From Gemmatimonadota bacterium (GTDB taxonomy: Bacteria > Gemmatimonadota > Gemmatimonadetes > Gemmatimonadales > Gemmatimonadaceae), in the NCBI GenBank assembly GCA_947457715.1, contig CANGXK010000120.1:1-7603 (forward strand): 7,603 bases of DNA. The letters run 5' to 3'. The translations under genes and the position numbers were made by a program. This document shows, piece by piece, positions 1 to 6,034 of the stretch. Position 1 is the first letter of the stretch, and each line of letters opens with the position of its first letter. The notes beneath the pieces are model-generated. The model ran no database searches, was not told the DNA's origin, and saw only the letters and a list, made by a program, of their open reading frames with translations.

Positions 1-2
1 AA

Positions 3-269
3 CAATCCGACTTGATCATGATGAGCCGCCTGTATCCGTTCGCCGAAACGACGCCGGCGCGCGACCGCGTGAAACTGGTGCGGCGCTTGAACCGGCGGAG
101 CCTCGTGGTGCGGTTCGACAGCGACAACGGGTTGTGGTTTCTCGCCCAGATTCCGCTCCTGATCACGGCCGGGCTGTCGTCGGCGCAGCTGCTGGCCACG
201 CTGCGTGTGTTCGTGGACCAAACGCAATTGCATATGACGGACTGCAAGGCGTACCGGCTGCTCGCGTAG
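3..269 (+). CDS. YbjN-like domain protein, C-terminal part (cut by window edge)
   Basis: The reading frame is open from base 3 to the TAG at 267-269, so the beginning lies outside the window. TTG (12) and ATG (18, 21) codons could start a short protein, but they look internal. The visible part has a basic LNRR segment, then a strand-like stretch (SLVVRFDSDNGLWFLAQIPL), then a GLSSAQLLATLRVFV helix. This order of strand, acidic turn, aromatic strand and 'GL(S/T)xxQ' helix resembles YbjN / type III secretion chaperone-like domains, which are usually about 130-170 residues long and bind peptides or act as regulators. The family call is from memory of the pattern, not a search. No membrane segment is visible, so a cytoplasmic location is likely. 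The real role is unknown. Another small alpha/beta domain is possible. Confidence 0.5.
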   Translation, partial: QSDLIMMSRLYPFAETTPARDRVKLVRRLNRRSLVVRFDSDNGLWFLAQIPLLITAGLSSAQLLATLRVFVDQTQLHMTDCKAYRLLA

Positions 270-321
270 CACGCGGGCCCGATCGCGGTCGCCTGCAAGC
301 CTTTACTCCTCACACTCCCCC

Positions 322-387
322 ATGAGCATTCTCGTTGACGCCCTCACCATCGTGGTCCGCCGGATCACGCTCGACCCAGAGCCTTGA
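322..387 (+). pseudogene. 21-codon ORF, possible 5' remnant of a truncated gene
   Basis: ATG at 322 opens a frame reading MSILVDALTIVVRRITLDPEP that stops at TGA 385-387. Most third codon positions are G or C, as in the neighbouring real genes, and the peptide reads like the beginning of a folded domain (hydrophobic strand followed by RR). It ends abruptly 36 bases before the 3' end of the oppositely oriented epimerase gene. No clear Shine-Dalgarno sequence precedes it (the bases before are pyrimidine-rich). It may be the surviving start of a gene cut by a rearrangement, a genuine tiny protein, or chance. The rest of the 270-423 gap shows no other gene, RNA or convincing terminator. Confidence 0.22.
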
Positions 388-423
388 GTGACGGCTCGCC
401 GGTCGGCGGCCAGACTCCGCACG

Positions 424-1497
424 TCAGGAACGCTCGGTCAGCAATCGCTCCAGTTCAGCCGGCGACGTGGTGGTGGCACGGCTGCGGTACCACGCCATCG
501 TCTTGCGCACGCCGACGGCCAGCGGTGTGCGGGGCTCCCAGTGCAGCAGTTCGCGACAGCGACTGTTGTCGGATGCCCGGCTCAGCACACCGACGGGTTT
601 ATCCATTTGCTTCATGATCTCCGTTGGCCGCCACGCTCCGGCTGCGAAAATCTCCTCGATCAGCTCGAGAATGGTGTGGTGAGTGGATGACCCGACATTG
701 ATGACCGCAAAGCCATTCATCCGCGCGGCGGCGGTGGCCATCCCCATGACCGTGTCCTGCACATAGGTGAAGTTTCTGGTCTGGGTGCCGTCACCCCAGA
801 TGGGAAACGGATCGAGACGCGCCGCGGCTTTGGCAATGAGCGCGACGACCGCATGGCTTTCATTTTCTCGCTCGCCATAGGCCGTGAAGAGCCGACAGGC
901 GACACCGGAAATGCCGAACTGTTCACAGAACGCCCGCAGCTGCAGCTCGGCCATCAGTTTTGCCCACCCGTACGCCCCGTCGGCAAACGCCTTGCCCTGG
1001 GTCTCGAAATTGGCATCATCTTCACTGAGCAACCGTCGATCGGTGGCACTCGCCTGCAGCGTCGTGGGATACACGCAGGCCGAACTCGCCAGCACGATCT
1101 TCCGGGCACCGCTCGCGACCGCCGCCGCAAACACGCTGTGGTCGAGCACCATGTTGTTCATGCATTCCACGGGGTGCGTCTCGATGTAGCCCCTGCCCCC
1201 ATGCTGCGCCGCCAGGTGGAAGACCACGTCGGCACCGGCAAGTGCCTCCGTCGCGACGCCTGCATTCCGGAGATCGCCTTTCACGAAACGGATGGTGGAG
1301 CGCAGGTGCTCGAGATGCTCTTCGCGTCCGCTGCTGAGATCATCGCCGACCGTGACCTTGGCGCCAAGTGCAACCAGAAGCTCCACCAGATGGCTCCCGA
1401 TGAACGAGGCACCACCGGTCACCGCGATGGTCCTGCCGTGATAGAACTCGCTGAGCTCCATCCAGGAGCGATCGTGGTGAAGCATTTCCGTCATCAT
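424..1497 (-). CDS. NAD-dependent sugar epimerase, GDP-mannose 3,5-epimerase-like (extended SDR)
   Basis: The 357-residue product is a full-length extended short-chain dehydrogenase/reductase acting on nucleotide sugars in the cytoplasm. It has the NAD-binding glycine motif TGGASFIG (27-34) after a beta strand, an acidic GDDLSSG (51-57) at the end of strand 2, a GD-L pair (74-76), HLAAQHGGRGYIETHP (94-109), the SSACVYP catalytic-serine region (138-144), and YGWAK (176-180) supplying Tyr176 and Lys180. The C-terminal substrate part has WGDGTQTRNFTYV (234-246) and RASDNSR (307-313). The GGRGYIETH, SSACVYP and SDN motifs match the GDP-mannose 3,5-epimerase branch better than UDP-glucose 4-epimerases. 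The start overlaps the stop of the upstream gene by ATGA, so translation is probably coupled. Two Met codons are adjacent and another lies at residue 13, so the start could be slightly downstream. Exact substrate is unknown. The fold and enzyme class are secure. Confidence 0.88.
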   Translation of the reverse strand: MMTEMLHHDRSWMELSEFYHGRTIAVTGGASFIGSHLVELLVALGAKVTVGDDLSSGREEHLEHLRSTIRFVKGDLRNAGVATEALAGADVVFHLAAQHGGRGYIETHPVECMNNMVLDHSVFAAAVASGARKIVLASSACVYPTTLQASATDRRLLSEDDANFETQGKAFADGAYGWAKLMAELQLRAFCEQFGISGVACRLFTAYGERENESHAVVALIAKAAARLDPFPIWGDGTQTRNFTYVQDTVMGMATAAARMNGFAVINVGSSTHHTILELIEEIFAAGAWRPTEIMKQMDKPVGVLSRASDNSRCRELLHWEPRTPLAVGVRKTMAWYRSRATTTSPAELERLLTERS

Positions 1498-2531
1498 GAC
1501 GCTCGTGAACGTAGAAGTCGGTACGCCGCCCGCAGCAGTCGCAACGCGCTACCAAGCCACGGGGTCCGGTCCAGCAGCAAGAGACACCGAGCCACCGGCC
1601 GAAGGGGTGGCGACGCTTGCGAAAACCCATCCGGCGGCGAGACCAATGTGTCGAGGCGCGGGGCGGAATATTGCTGGAGCCAGTCGTGCTTGGAAAGGAT
1701 TTTCCCGTGGAATTCGTCGGCCAGCCGCTTCTCGCTCTGGTATTTGATGATCATTCCCACCGACGGATCGAATGCCCCCTTGGCCCAACGGGACGAATCG
1801 GCGGGACCGCGCACGGTGGTCATGACATACGGATACCGTCGGACACGTCCTTCGATCTGCTTCTTGCGGAACTGGAAGCGAAGGTATTGCTCGAGGTTCC
1901 AGTCGAAAAAGTGATGCATCTCCCGATAGAGCTCCTGCGGTCGACGGAGCACGTCGTCCATCACATCCAGACAGGCCACAATGTCATGTGCCGAAGCCAC
2001 GACGTGTCGATCGGTGAAACCACCGTAATCCTCTCCCCGTGGAATCCACACGTATCGGGGATCGAGAATCTGGAGCGGGGGATGCGGGCACCAGTAGTAG
2101 AAATCCGAGCGGGTGACGATGATGCGATCGTACTGCGACAATAGGTCATTCTCACGCAGCTTCTGCAGCAGAAGCCACCGGAAGAACAGCAGAATGCCGG
2201 CCGAGCCGGGATGGGCACCCGGTCCCTTGATGCCCCCCAGCCACTGATGACGGATCCGTAACAGCCGTCGCCAGTCAGGCGGGAGATTGCTCGCACGGGC
2301 CGCCAGATCAAAGGCGTCGCCCCAGTCATCGAACTCGGGAATGGTCCAGCGGTACTTCGCAGACTGGTAGAACGGGTTGGCGGTGTCGTACTGCTTGGGA
2401 AGACCAATGCAAATGGCCAGATCCGCGGAGAGCTCCGCCAGCACATTCCGCTCGAAATTCTCCCAGGTCAGCGCATGGGCCCGTGTTTCCCCCAAGATGC
2501 AGACCAGCACCCGCTCCGTTGCCGCCGCCAT
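1494..2531 (-). CDS. Putative glycosyltransferase-like protein of unknown function
   Basis: The product is 345 residues from the ATG at 2531; a TTG three codons upstream (2540) is an alternative start. I chose ATG because neither has a clear ribosome site. It begins with a strand and motif RVLVCILGETRAH (about 7-19), then an NFERNVLAELSADLAICIG segment as in GT-A-like nucleotide-sugar folds. Further on are YDRIIVTRSDFYYWCPHPP (134-152) and VWIPRGEDYGGFTDRH (161-176), acidic and aromatic clusters that could bind a metal and a sugar donor. This pattern recalls a conserved uncharacterised family found in bacteria and plants and thought to be glycosyltransferase-related; the assignment is from memory. 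The C-terminal 40 residues are rich in Leu and Arg and may form an amphipathic, membrane-touching helix. There is no signal peptide. Its 3' end overlaps the epimerase start by 4 bases, so the two genes very likely act in one surface-glycan or glycoconjugate pathway. Confidence 0.6.
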   Translation of the reverse strand: MAAATERVLVCILGETRAHALTWENFERNVLAELSADLAICIGLPKQYDTANPFYQSAKYRWTIPEFDDWGDAFDLAARASNLPPDWRRLLRIRHQWLGGIKGPGAHPGSAGILLFFRWLLLQKLRENDLLSQYDRIIVTRSDFYYWCPHPPLQILDPRYVWIPRGEDYGGFTDRHVVASAHDIVACLDVMDDVLRRPQELYREMHHFFDWNLEQYLRFQFRKKQIEGRVRRYPYVMTTVRGPADSSRWAKGAFDPSVGMIIKYQSEKRLADEFHGKILSKHDWLQQYSAPRLDTLVSPPDGFSQASPPLRPVARCLLLLDRTPWLGSALRLLRAAYRLLRSRAS

Positions 2532-2564
2532 GCAGGGCAAAGTAGCACACGAGGCGCAGCACGG

Positions 2565-2614
2565 CGGAAGCGTTTACGCAGCGGACAGCCGCTTCCGGAC
2601 GTTAATTCGATTAT
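2565..2614. promoter_or_regulatory. Divergent control region with inverted repeat
   Basis: The 147-base gap between the divergent glycosyltransferase-like and aldo/keto reductase genes contains a perfect 8-bp inverted repeat: CGGAAGCG at 2565-2572 and CGCTTCCG at 2590-2597, with 17 bases between arms. Next to it lies the only AT-rich island of the gap, GTTAATTCGATTAT (2601-2614), which could hold a -10-like element. The repeat might be an operator shared by both genes, or a leader hairpin. No well-spaced -35/-10 pair is visible on either strand, so the promoter call is tentative. Confidence 0.25.
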
Positions 2615-2678
2615 CCCGGGCGTCGGCACGATGGCGCCTCCCGCCGTACGTCTCTTCCCGCTGCCCCACCAGGCCCCC

Positions 2679-3653
2679 ATGGTCACTCGCCGCGATTTCA
2701 TCGGCATCTCTGCGGGCGTCGGCGCGACGCTCGGCGTCACCCCCCGTCTCCTGCAGGCCCTCGGGGCCGCCGCGATTCCCCAAGGCACCCTGCTCCAGCG
2801 CGCCATCCCGAGCACCGGCGAGATGATCCCGGTCATCGGCCTTGGCAGCTCGGCCACCTTCGCCACCGTGGCGCGCGCCGAAGACGCCAGTGCCCTCAAG
2901 GCCGTCTTCCAGACCATGGTCGACCGCGGTGCCCGCGTCTTCGACACGGCCCCGAGTTACGGCGCCTCCGAGGTGGTGGCCGGTGGCATCGTCAATGAGC
3001 TGGGCATCGCCAACAAGCTGTTCTGGGCCACCAAGGTGAATGTGGCCGGCCGCGGCGGCACCGCAGCCGATCCGGCAGCCGCGCGGGCACAGATCGAGAA
3101 GTCGCTGGCGATTTTCAAGCAGCCCAAAATCGATCTGATGCAGGTGCACAACATGGGCGATCCGGCCACACAGCTGCCCATCGCGCGCGAATTCAAGCAG
3201 GCGGGCCGGGTACGCTACGTGGGCATCACCACCACGTTCCCCAATCAGTACGCGCAGCTCATCGACGTCATGCGCAACGAACCGCTCGATTTCATCGGCA
3301 TCGATTACGCGGCTGACAATCGCGATGTCGAAGATGTGATCCTGCCGCTGGCGATGGAGAAGAAGATCGCAGTGCTCGCGTACGCGCCGTTCGGCCGCAC
3401 GAGCCTCTTCCGTCGCGCCGCGGGCAAGGAGCTGCCGCCCTTCGCGGCGGAGTTCGACGCTACCACGTGGGCGCAGTTCTTCCTCAAGTTCATTCTCGCA
3501 CATCCGGCGGTCACGGCCATCACGCCGGCCACCAGTCAGGCCAAAAACATGCTCGACAACATCGGCGGCGGTATCGGACGCCTCCCCACGGCCGCGCATC
3601 GGCAGCAGATCATCGAGTTCGTCGACGCACTCCCCGCGCTGCCGGGGCGCTGA
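2679..3653 (+). CDS. Aldo/keto reductase with twin-arginine (Tat) signal
   Basis: The 324-residue product starts with a Tat-type signal: TRRDFIG (3-9), a hydrophobic stretch to about residue 20, and an Ala-rich region (AALGAAA-like, about 27-32) where cleavage could fall. The mature part is a TIM-barrel aldo/keto reductase. VIGLGSSATF (52-61) is the N-terminal strand, RVFDTAPSYG (86-95) gives catalytic Asp89 and Tyr94, FWATKV (115-120) gives Lys119, and LMQVHNMG (153-160) gives His157. The whole tetrad is therefore present, and the enzyme should be an active NAD(P)H-dependent carbonyl/alcohol oxidoreductase. Export through Tat would allow folding with cofactor before transport to the periplasm. 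An in-frame ATG at 2631 would add 16 residues; I prefer 2679 because it puts the RR motif in the usual place. It is followed after 4 bases by a secreted-protein gene. The substrate cannot be told. Confidence 0.88.
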   Translation: MVTRRDFIGISAGVGATLGVTPRLLQALGAAAIPQGTLLQRAIPSTGEMIPVIGLGSSATFATVARAEDASALKAVFQTMVDRGARVFDTAPSYGASEVVAGGIVNELGIANKLFWATKVNVAGRGGTAADPAAARAQIEKSLAIFKQPKIDLMQVHNMGDPATQLPIAREFKQAGRVRYVGITTTFPNQYAQLIDVMRNEPLDFIGIDYAADNRDVEDVILPLAMEKKIAVLAYAPFGRTSLFRRAAGKELPPFAAEFDATTWAQFFLKFILAHPAVTAITPATSQAKNMLDNIGGGIGRLPTAAHRQQIIEFVDALPALPGR

Positions 3654-3657
3654 TCAC

Positions 3658-4311
3658 ATGACACGCGCCCATCTCCGTTCTGCCACACTCATCGCGGCCA
3701 CGTTCGTGGTGTCGGTCGCCGCCACGCGAGCCCGCCCGGCACATGCTCCCGCGGTCGACTGGGCCATCGACCCCGCCACGGAGTTCCTGGCCGCTCTCCG
3801 CGCCCACTGCGGCAAGGCCTTCGCCGGTGAGATCATCAATCCCCAACCGGCCGACAGCGCGATGCGGGGGCAAGCGCTGGTGATGCACGTGCGCGGCTGC
3901 GGCGACACGGTGCGGATCCCGTTCCACGTCGGCACCGACCGTTCACGCACGTGGGTCTTCACGAAAACGGTCAAGGGCACGGCCGCCGGCGCGCGGCTCA
4001 AACACGACCACCGGCACGAAGACGGCAGCGAGGATCGCGTCACGCAATACGGCGGCGACGCACTCCCGGGCGGCACCGACCGCCTCATGGCTTTTGCCGC
4101 CGACAGCTTCACGGCGGCCCTGCTGCCGGCGTCGCGCACCAACGTGTGGACGGTGGAGATCACGCCCACGCGATTCGTGTATCAGCTCACCCGTACGGGG
4201 AGCGACCGCCGGTTCCGGGTGGAGTTCGACTTGACCAAGCCGGTCCAGGTGCCGCCGGCGCCGTGGGGGAGCGGGGCCGCAAGCATCGACGGGCCCGATC
4301 ACGCAGAGTAA
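3658..4311 (+). CDS. Secreted protein of unknown function
   Basis: The product is 217 residues. The N-terminus MTRAHLRSATLIAATFVVSV followed by AATRARPAHA is a Sec-type signal peptide, with cleavage probable around residues 22-30. The mature part has two cysteines, Cys51 (in RAHCGKAF) and Cys81 (in VRGCGDTV), spaced to form a disulfide; a strand with FHVGTDRSRTWVFTKT (89-104); and a charged segment KHDHRHEDG (115-123) that could bind a metal. The order 'HCG..F.GE', 'HV..C', 'FH.G.DRSRTW', 'KHDHRHEDG' seems familiar from uncharacterised secreted proteins of Bacteroidota, but I cannot name a family. The gene lies 4 bases after the aldo/keto reductase and is surely cotranscribed with it, so both likely work in the periplasm. 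The last codons (Asp-His-Ala-Glu-stop) lie inside the palindrome at 4297-4385. Confidence 0.75.
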   Translation: MTRAHLRSATLIAATFVVSVAATRARPAHAPAVDWAIDPATEFLAALRAHCGKAFAGEIINPQPADSAMRGQALVMHVRGCGDTVRIPFHVGTDRSRTWVFTKTVKGTAAGARLKHDHRHEDGSEDRVTQYGGDALPGGTDRLMAFAADSFTAALLPASRTNVWTVEITPTRFVYQLTRTGSDRRFRVEFDLTKPVQVPPAPWGSGAASIDGPDHAE

Positions 4312-4385
4312 AGAGAGAGGGCGCAGGGTTCGCAGAGAATCGTTTCTCTCTGCGAGCTCTGCGCCCTCCGCATCTCCGCGTGATC
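4297..4385. repeat. Long imperfect palindrome of CGCAGAG-like heptamers
   Basis: The left half holds CGCAGAG (4302-4308), CGCAGGG (4322-4328) and CGCAGAG (4331-4337); the right half holds the inverse forms CTCTGCG (4348-4354), CTCTGCG (4357-4363) and CTCCGCG (4374-4380). The ends are GATCAC (4297-4302) and GTGATC (4380-4385). The best-paired core is described as a terminator below. The left end overlaps the last four codons and stop of the secreted-protein gene. Similar 'CTCTGCG...CTCTGCG' dispersed palindromes occur, as I recall, in intergenic regions of several phyla, so this may be one copy of a dispersed repeat. A further GATCAC at 4395-4400 follows the right end. Confidence 0.7.
4317..4368. 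terminator. Probable bidirectional terminator hairpin between convergent genes
   Basis: Arm GAGGGCGCAG (4317-4326) pairs perfectly with CTGCGCCCTC (4359-4368), and CGCAGAGA (4331-4338) pairs with TCTCTGCG (4347-4354). The four bases between the two stems also pair partly through G-T wobbles, giving about 22 stacked pairs around an 8-base loop. It sits between the ends of the plus-strand secreted-protein gene (4311) and the minus-strand SusD-like gene (4410), where a shared terminator is expected. Read on the minus strand it is followed by a pyrimidine-rich CTCTCTCTTTACT tract; on the plus strand there is no U tract, so termination is likelier for the SusCD transcript. Confidence 0.6.
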
Positions 4386-4409
4386 AGTTCAGCAGATCAC
4401 ACCGCACAC

Positions 4410-6017
4410 TTACGGTGCACACCGCGCCAACGCCACCGGACAACGCTCCGGCTCACGCGCGGGCGCACTGCCCTGACCACCAGGGCCACCGAACGTGTAC
4501 AGCGGCAACCGCAACGTCTGCAGTTCACGGCCCGGGATCGGGAAGTGAATGGGCGTGCCTTCCGGCAGCGTGCGCCAGCCACGTGCGTCGAAGAACGACA
4601 CCACGCCGTTCACGCCAACGCCTTCGATGCTCTTCTCGTAGCGCAGCGCATCCCACAAGCTGCCGCAATCGCCGTTTTCCTTGCGCGGCACACAGCCCGC
4701 TTCGTTCGGCGGACCGTCGACCGTGACCGCCGGCAGTTCACCATTGGCGATGCGCGACTTGTTGATGAGCGGTACCGCTTCTGCCGCACGACCCAGGCGG
4801 ATGAGCGCCTCGGCCTTGAGCAGATCCATCTCGGTCACCGTCATCGCGACCTGCGGGCCCGTCTGGTACGTGAGATCCACACCGTTGCGCTTGTAGAAGT
4901 AGTGCGAGAACCGATACGTACCGCGGGCCGCCTGGAAGATGTTGTTCAGGTTGTAACCCATGTACTTGCCCACCGACGTCGGACCCGTGGGACCCTGAAT
5001 GCGACGGTCCTTCGTCGTGATGCGGAACGGCTGACGGCTGTCGTTCGGCGTCGCTACCCAGTTCCGCCATCCGTTCGTGGAATCGGACGGACCGACGAGC
5101 CAGTAGCTCGGGCGGCCGAAGTCCGACGGACGTCCCGCCGTGCGCAGACGCGCGATCAGGCGCTTCCAGTCGTCGAAGAACACATCTGGCTGTGCGTTCG
5201 GCGCGAAGTCCGTCTGAATACCCGCATCTACGCGCCGGATCACGTCCGCCCAGTTCACCGCCGCGCGCTCTTCACGCGTGCGGGCCGAGTACACCAGGAG
5301 CCGCGCGGCGAACGAGTTCGCGACGCGCACGAACTGGTCCTTCGTGAGCGCCTGATACAGCCACCCGTCTGCCGGGAAGGTCATCGTGGGCTGAGCATTC
5401 GCCGTCGCGATCGCCGCGTCCAACTGCGTGATGCCGAACGTCGTGACCACCTTGTAGTCGACGAACGTCGGTGCCACACCCGTGAGCGTGTCCAGCTTGG
5501 TCTTCTCGTCCACCAGCGCGGCCTTGTCGAAGTAGAGCCCGAGATAGCCGAACGAGATACCCTGCATGAACTTACCCATCGCCTTCGACCGCGCGGTGCG
5601 TGCGGCGTTCTCGATCACGAGCCCACGATCGATGGCGCCCACCACATCGTTGGCGGCGGAGATCGTGCGGTACAACTGATACCACGGCAGCTCGTTCACC
5701 TGCCGACGGGCGTTCACAGGACTGTTGTTCCATGACTGACGCGGCTCGGACGACAGTTCGAGCTGGCCGAAGTCGGCAAAGCCGGAGGTCATCTCGCGCG
5801 ACATCGTGCTGAAGGCCCACGCGGGATAGTCGTCATGACCGGCCACGGGCCACCAGGTGCGGAACGAGGTCGCCACGAAGGACTCCGTGGTCACCGGCTG
5901 CGCTGTGGCGCGTTCCGCGTCAGGCCGATTGGGATTCACCACATCGAGGTCCTGACAGGATGCCGCGATGAGCGTGAGACCGACCGGCAGGGCGAACTTC
6001 TTGAGAGTCGAATTCAT
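4410..6017 (-). CDS. SusD/RagB-like outer-membrane nutrient-binding lipoprotein
   Basis: The product is 535 residues from the ATG at 6017; an in-frame TTG at 6038 would overlap the preceding gene and is less likely. The N-terminus MNSTLKKFALPVGLTLIAAS followed by Cys21 is a lipoprotein signal with a loose lipobox (AAS-C rather than LxGC), then DLDVVNPNRP as commonly found right after the lipid-bearing Cys in SusD proteins. Helical TPR-like segments follow: LPWYQLYRTISAANDVV (110-126) and a segment ending in YLGLYFDKAALVDE (158-171). Near the C-terminus are LRYEKSIEG, FFDARGW and GTPIHFPIPGRELQTL (487-502), the last matching the 'YPIPxxE' region of the family. SusD proteins cap the SusC channel and capture oligosaccharides, peptides or other polymers. 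The gene begins 17 bases after the SusC-like stop, so they form one operon. A roughly 30-residue tail with two Cys extends beyond the usual end. The substrate is unknown. Confidence 0.9.
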   Translation of the reverse strand: MNSTLKKFALPVGLTLIAASCQDLDVVNPNRPDAERATAQPVTTESFVATSFRTWWPVAGHDDYPAWAFSTMSREMTSGFADFGQLELSSEPRQSWNNSPVNARRQVNELPWYQLYRTISAANDVVGAIDRGLVIENAARTARSKAMGKFMQGISFGYLGLYFDKAALVDEKTKLDTLTGVAPTFVDYKVVTTFGITQLDAAIATANAQPTMTFPADGWLYQALTKDQFVRVANSFAARLLVYSARTREERAAVNWADVIRRVDAGIQTDFAPNAQPDVFFDDWKRLIARLRTAGRPSDFGRPSYWLVGPSDSTNGWRNWVATPNDSRQPFRITTKDRRIQGPTGPTSVGKYMGYNLNNIFQAARGTYRFSHYFYKRNGVDLTYQTGPQVAMTVTEMDLLKAEALIRLGRAAEAVPLINKSRIANGELPAVTVDGPPNEAGCVPRKENGDCGSLWDALRYEKSIEGVGVNGVVSFFDARGWRTLPEGTPIHFPIPGRELQTLRLPLYTFGGPGGQGSAPAREPERCPVALARCAP

Positions 6018-6034
6018 GTGTTGAGGCTCGCCGA

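Noticed and set aside
12..23. TTG/ATG codons as the start of the first protein
   Set aside because: They are possible, but the frame is open to the window edge and the domain would lack its first half, so truncation by the window is more likely.
853..1914. 353-codon plus-strand frame
   Set aside because: It is antisense to the epimerase and glycosyltransferase-like genes, both of which have clear motifs. No recognisable domain is present.
2475..2678. Upstream extension of the aldo/keto reductase frame
   Set aside because: The frame is open but overlaps the start of the divergent gene, and it would bury the Tat RR motif deep inside the protein.
2574..3599. 341-codon minus-strand frame
   Set aside because: It is opposite the aldo/keto reductase and consists mostly of Gly, Arg, Asp and His; it is the shadow of a GC-biased gene.
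4380..4400. GTGATC...GATCAC as a small mobile-element end or attachment site
   Set aside because: No transposase or integrase is present, and there is no target duplication flanking the element. GATCAC also occurs by chance at 3652.
3951..5735. 594-codon open frame on the plus strand
   Set aside because: It runs antisense to the SusD-like gene and across the palindrome. Its product is Arg-rich and of low complexity, typical of a shadow frame opposite a GC-rich gene.
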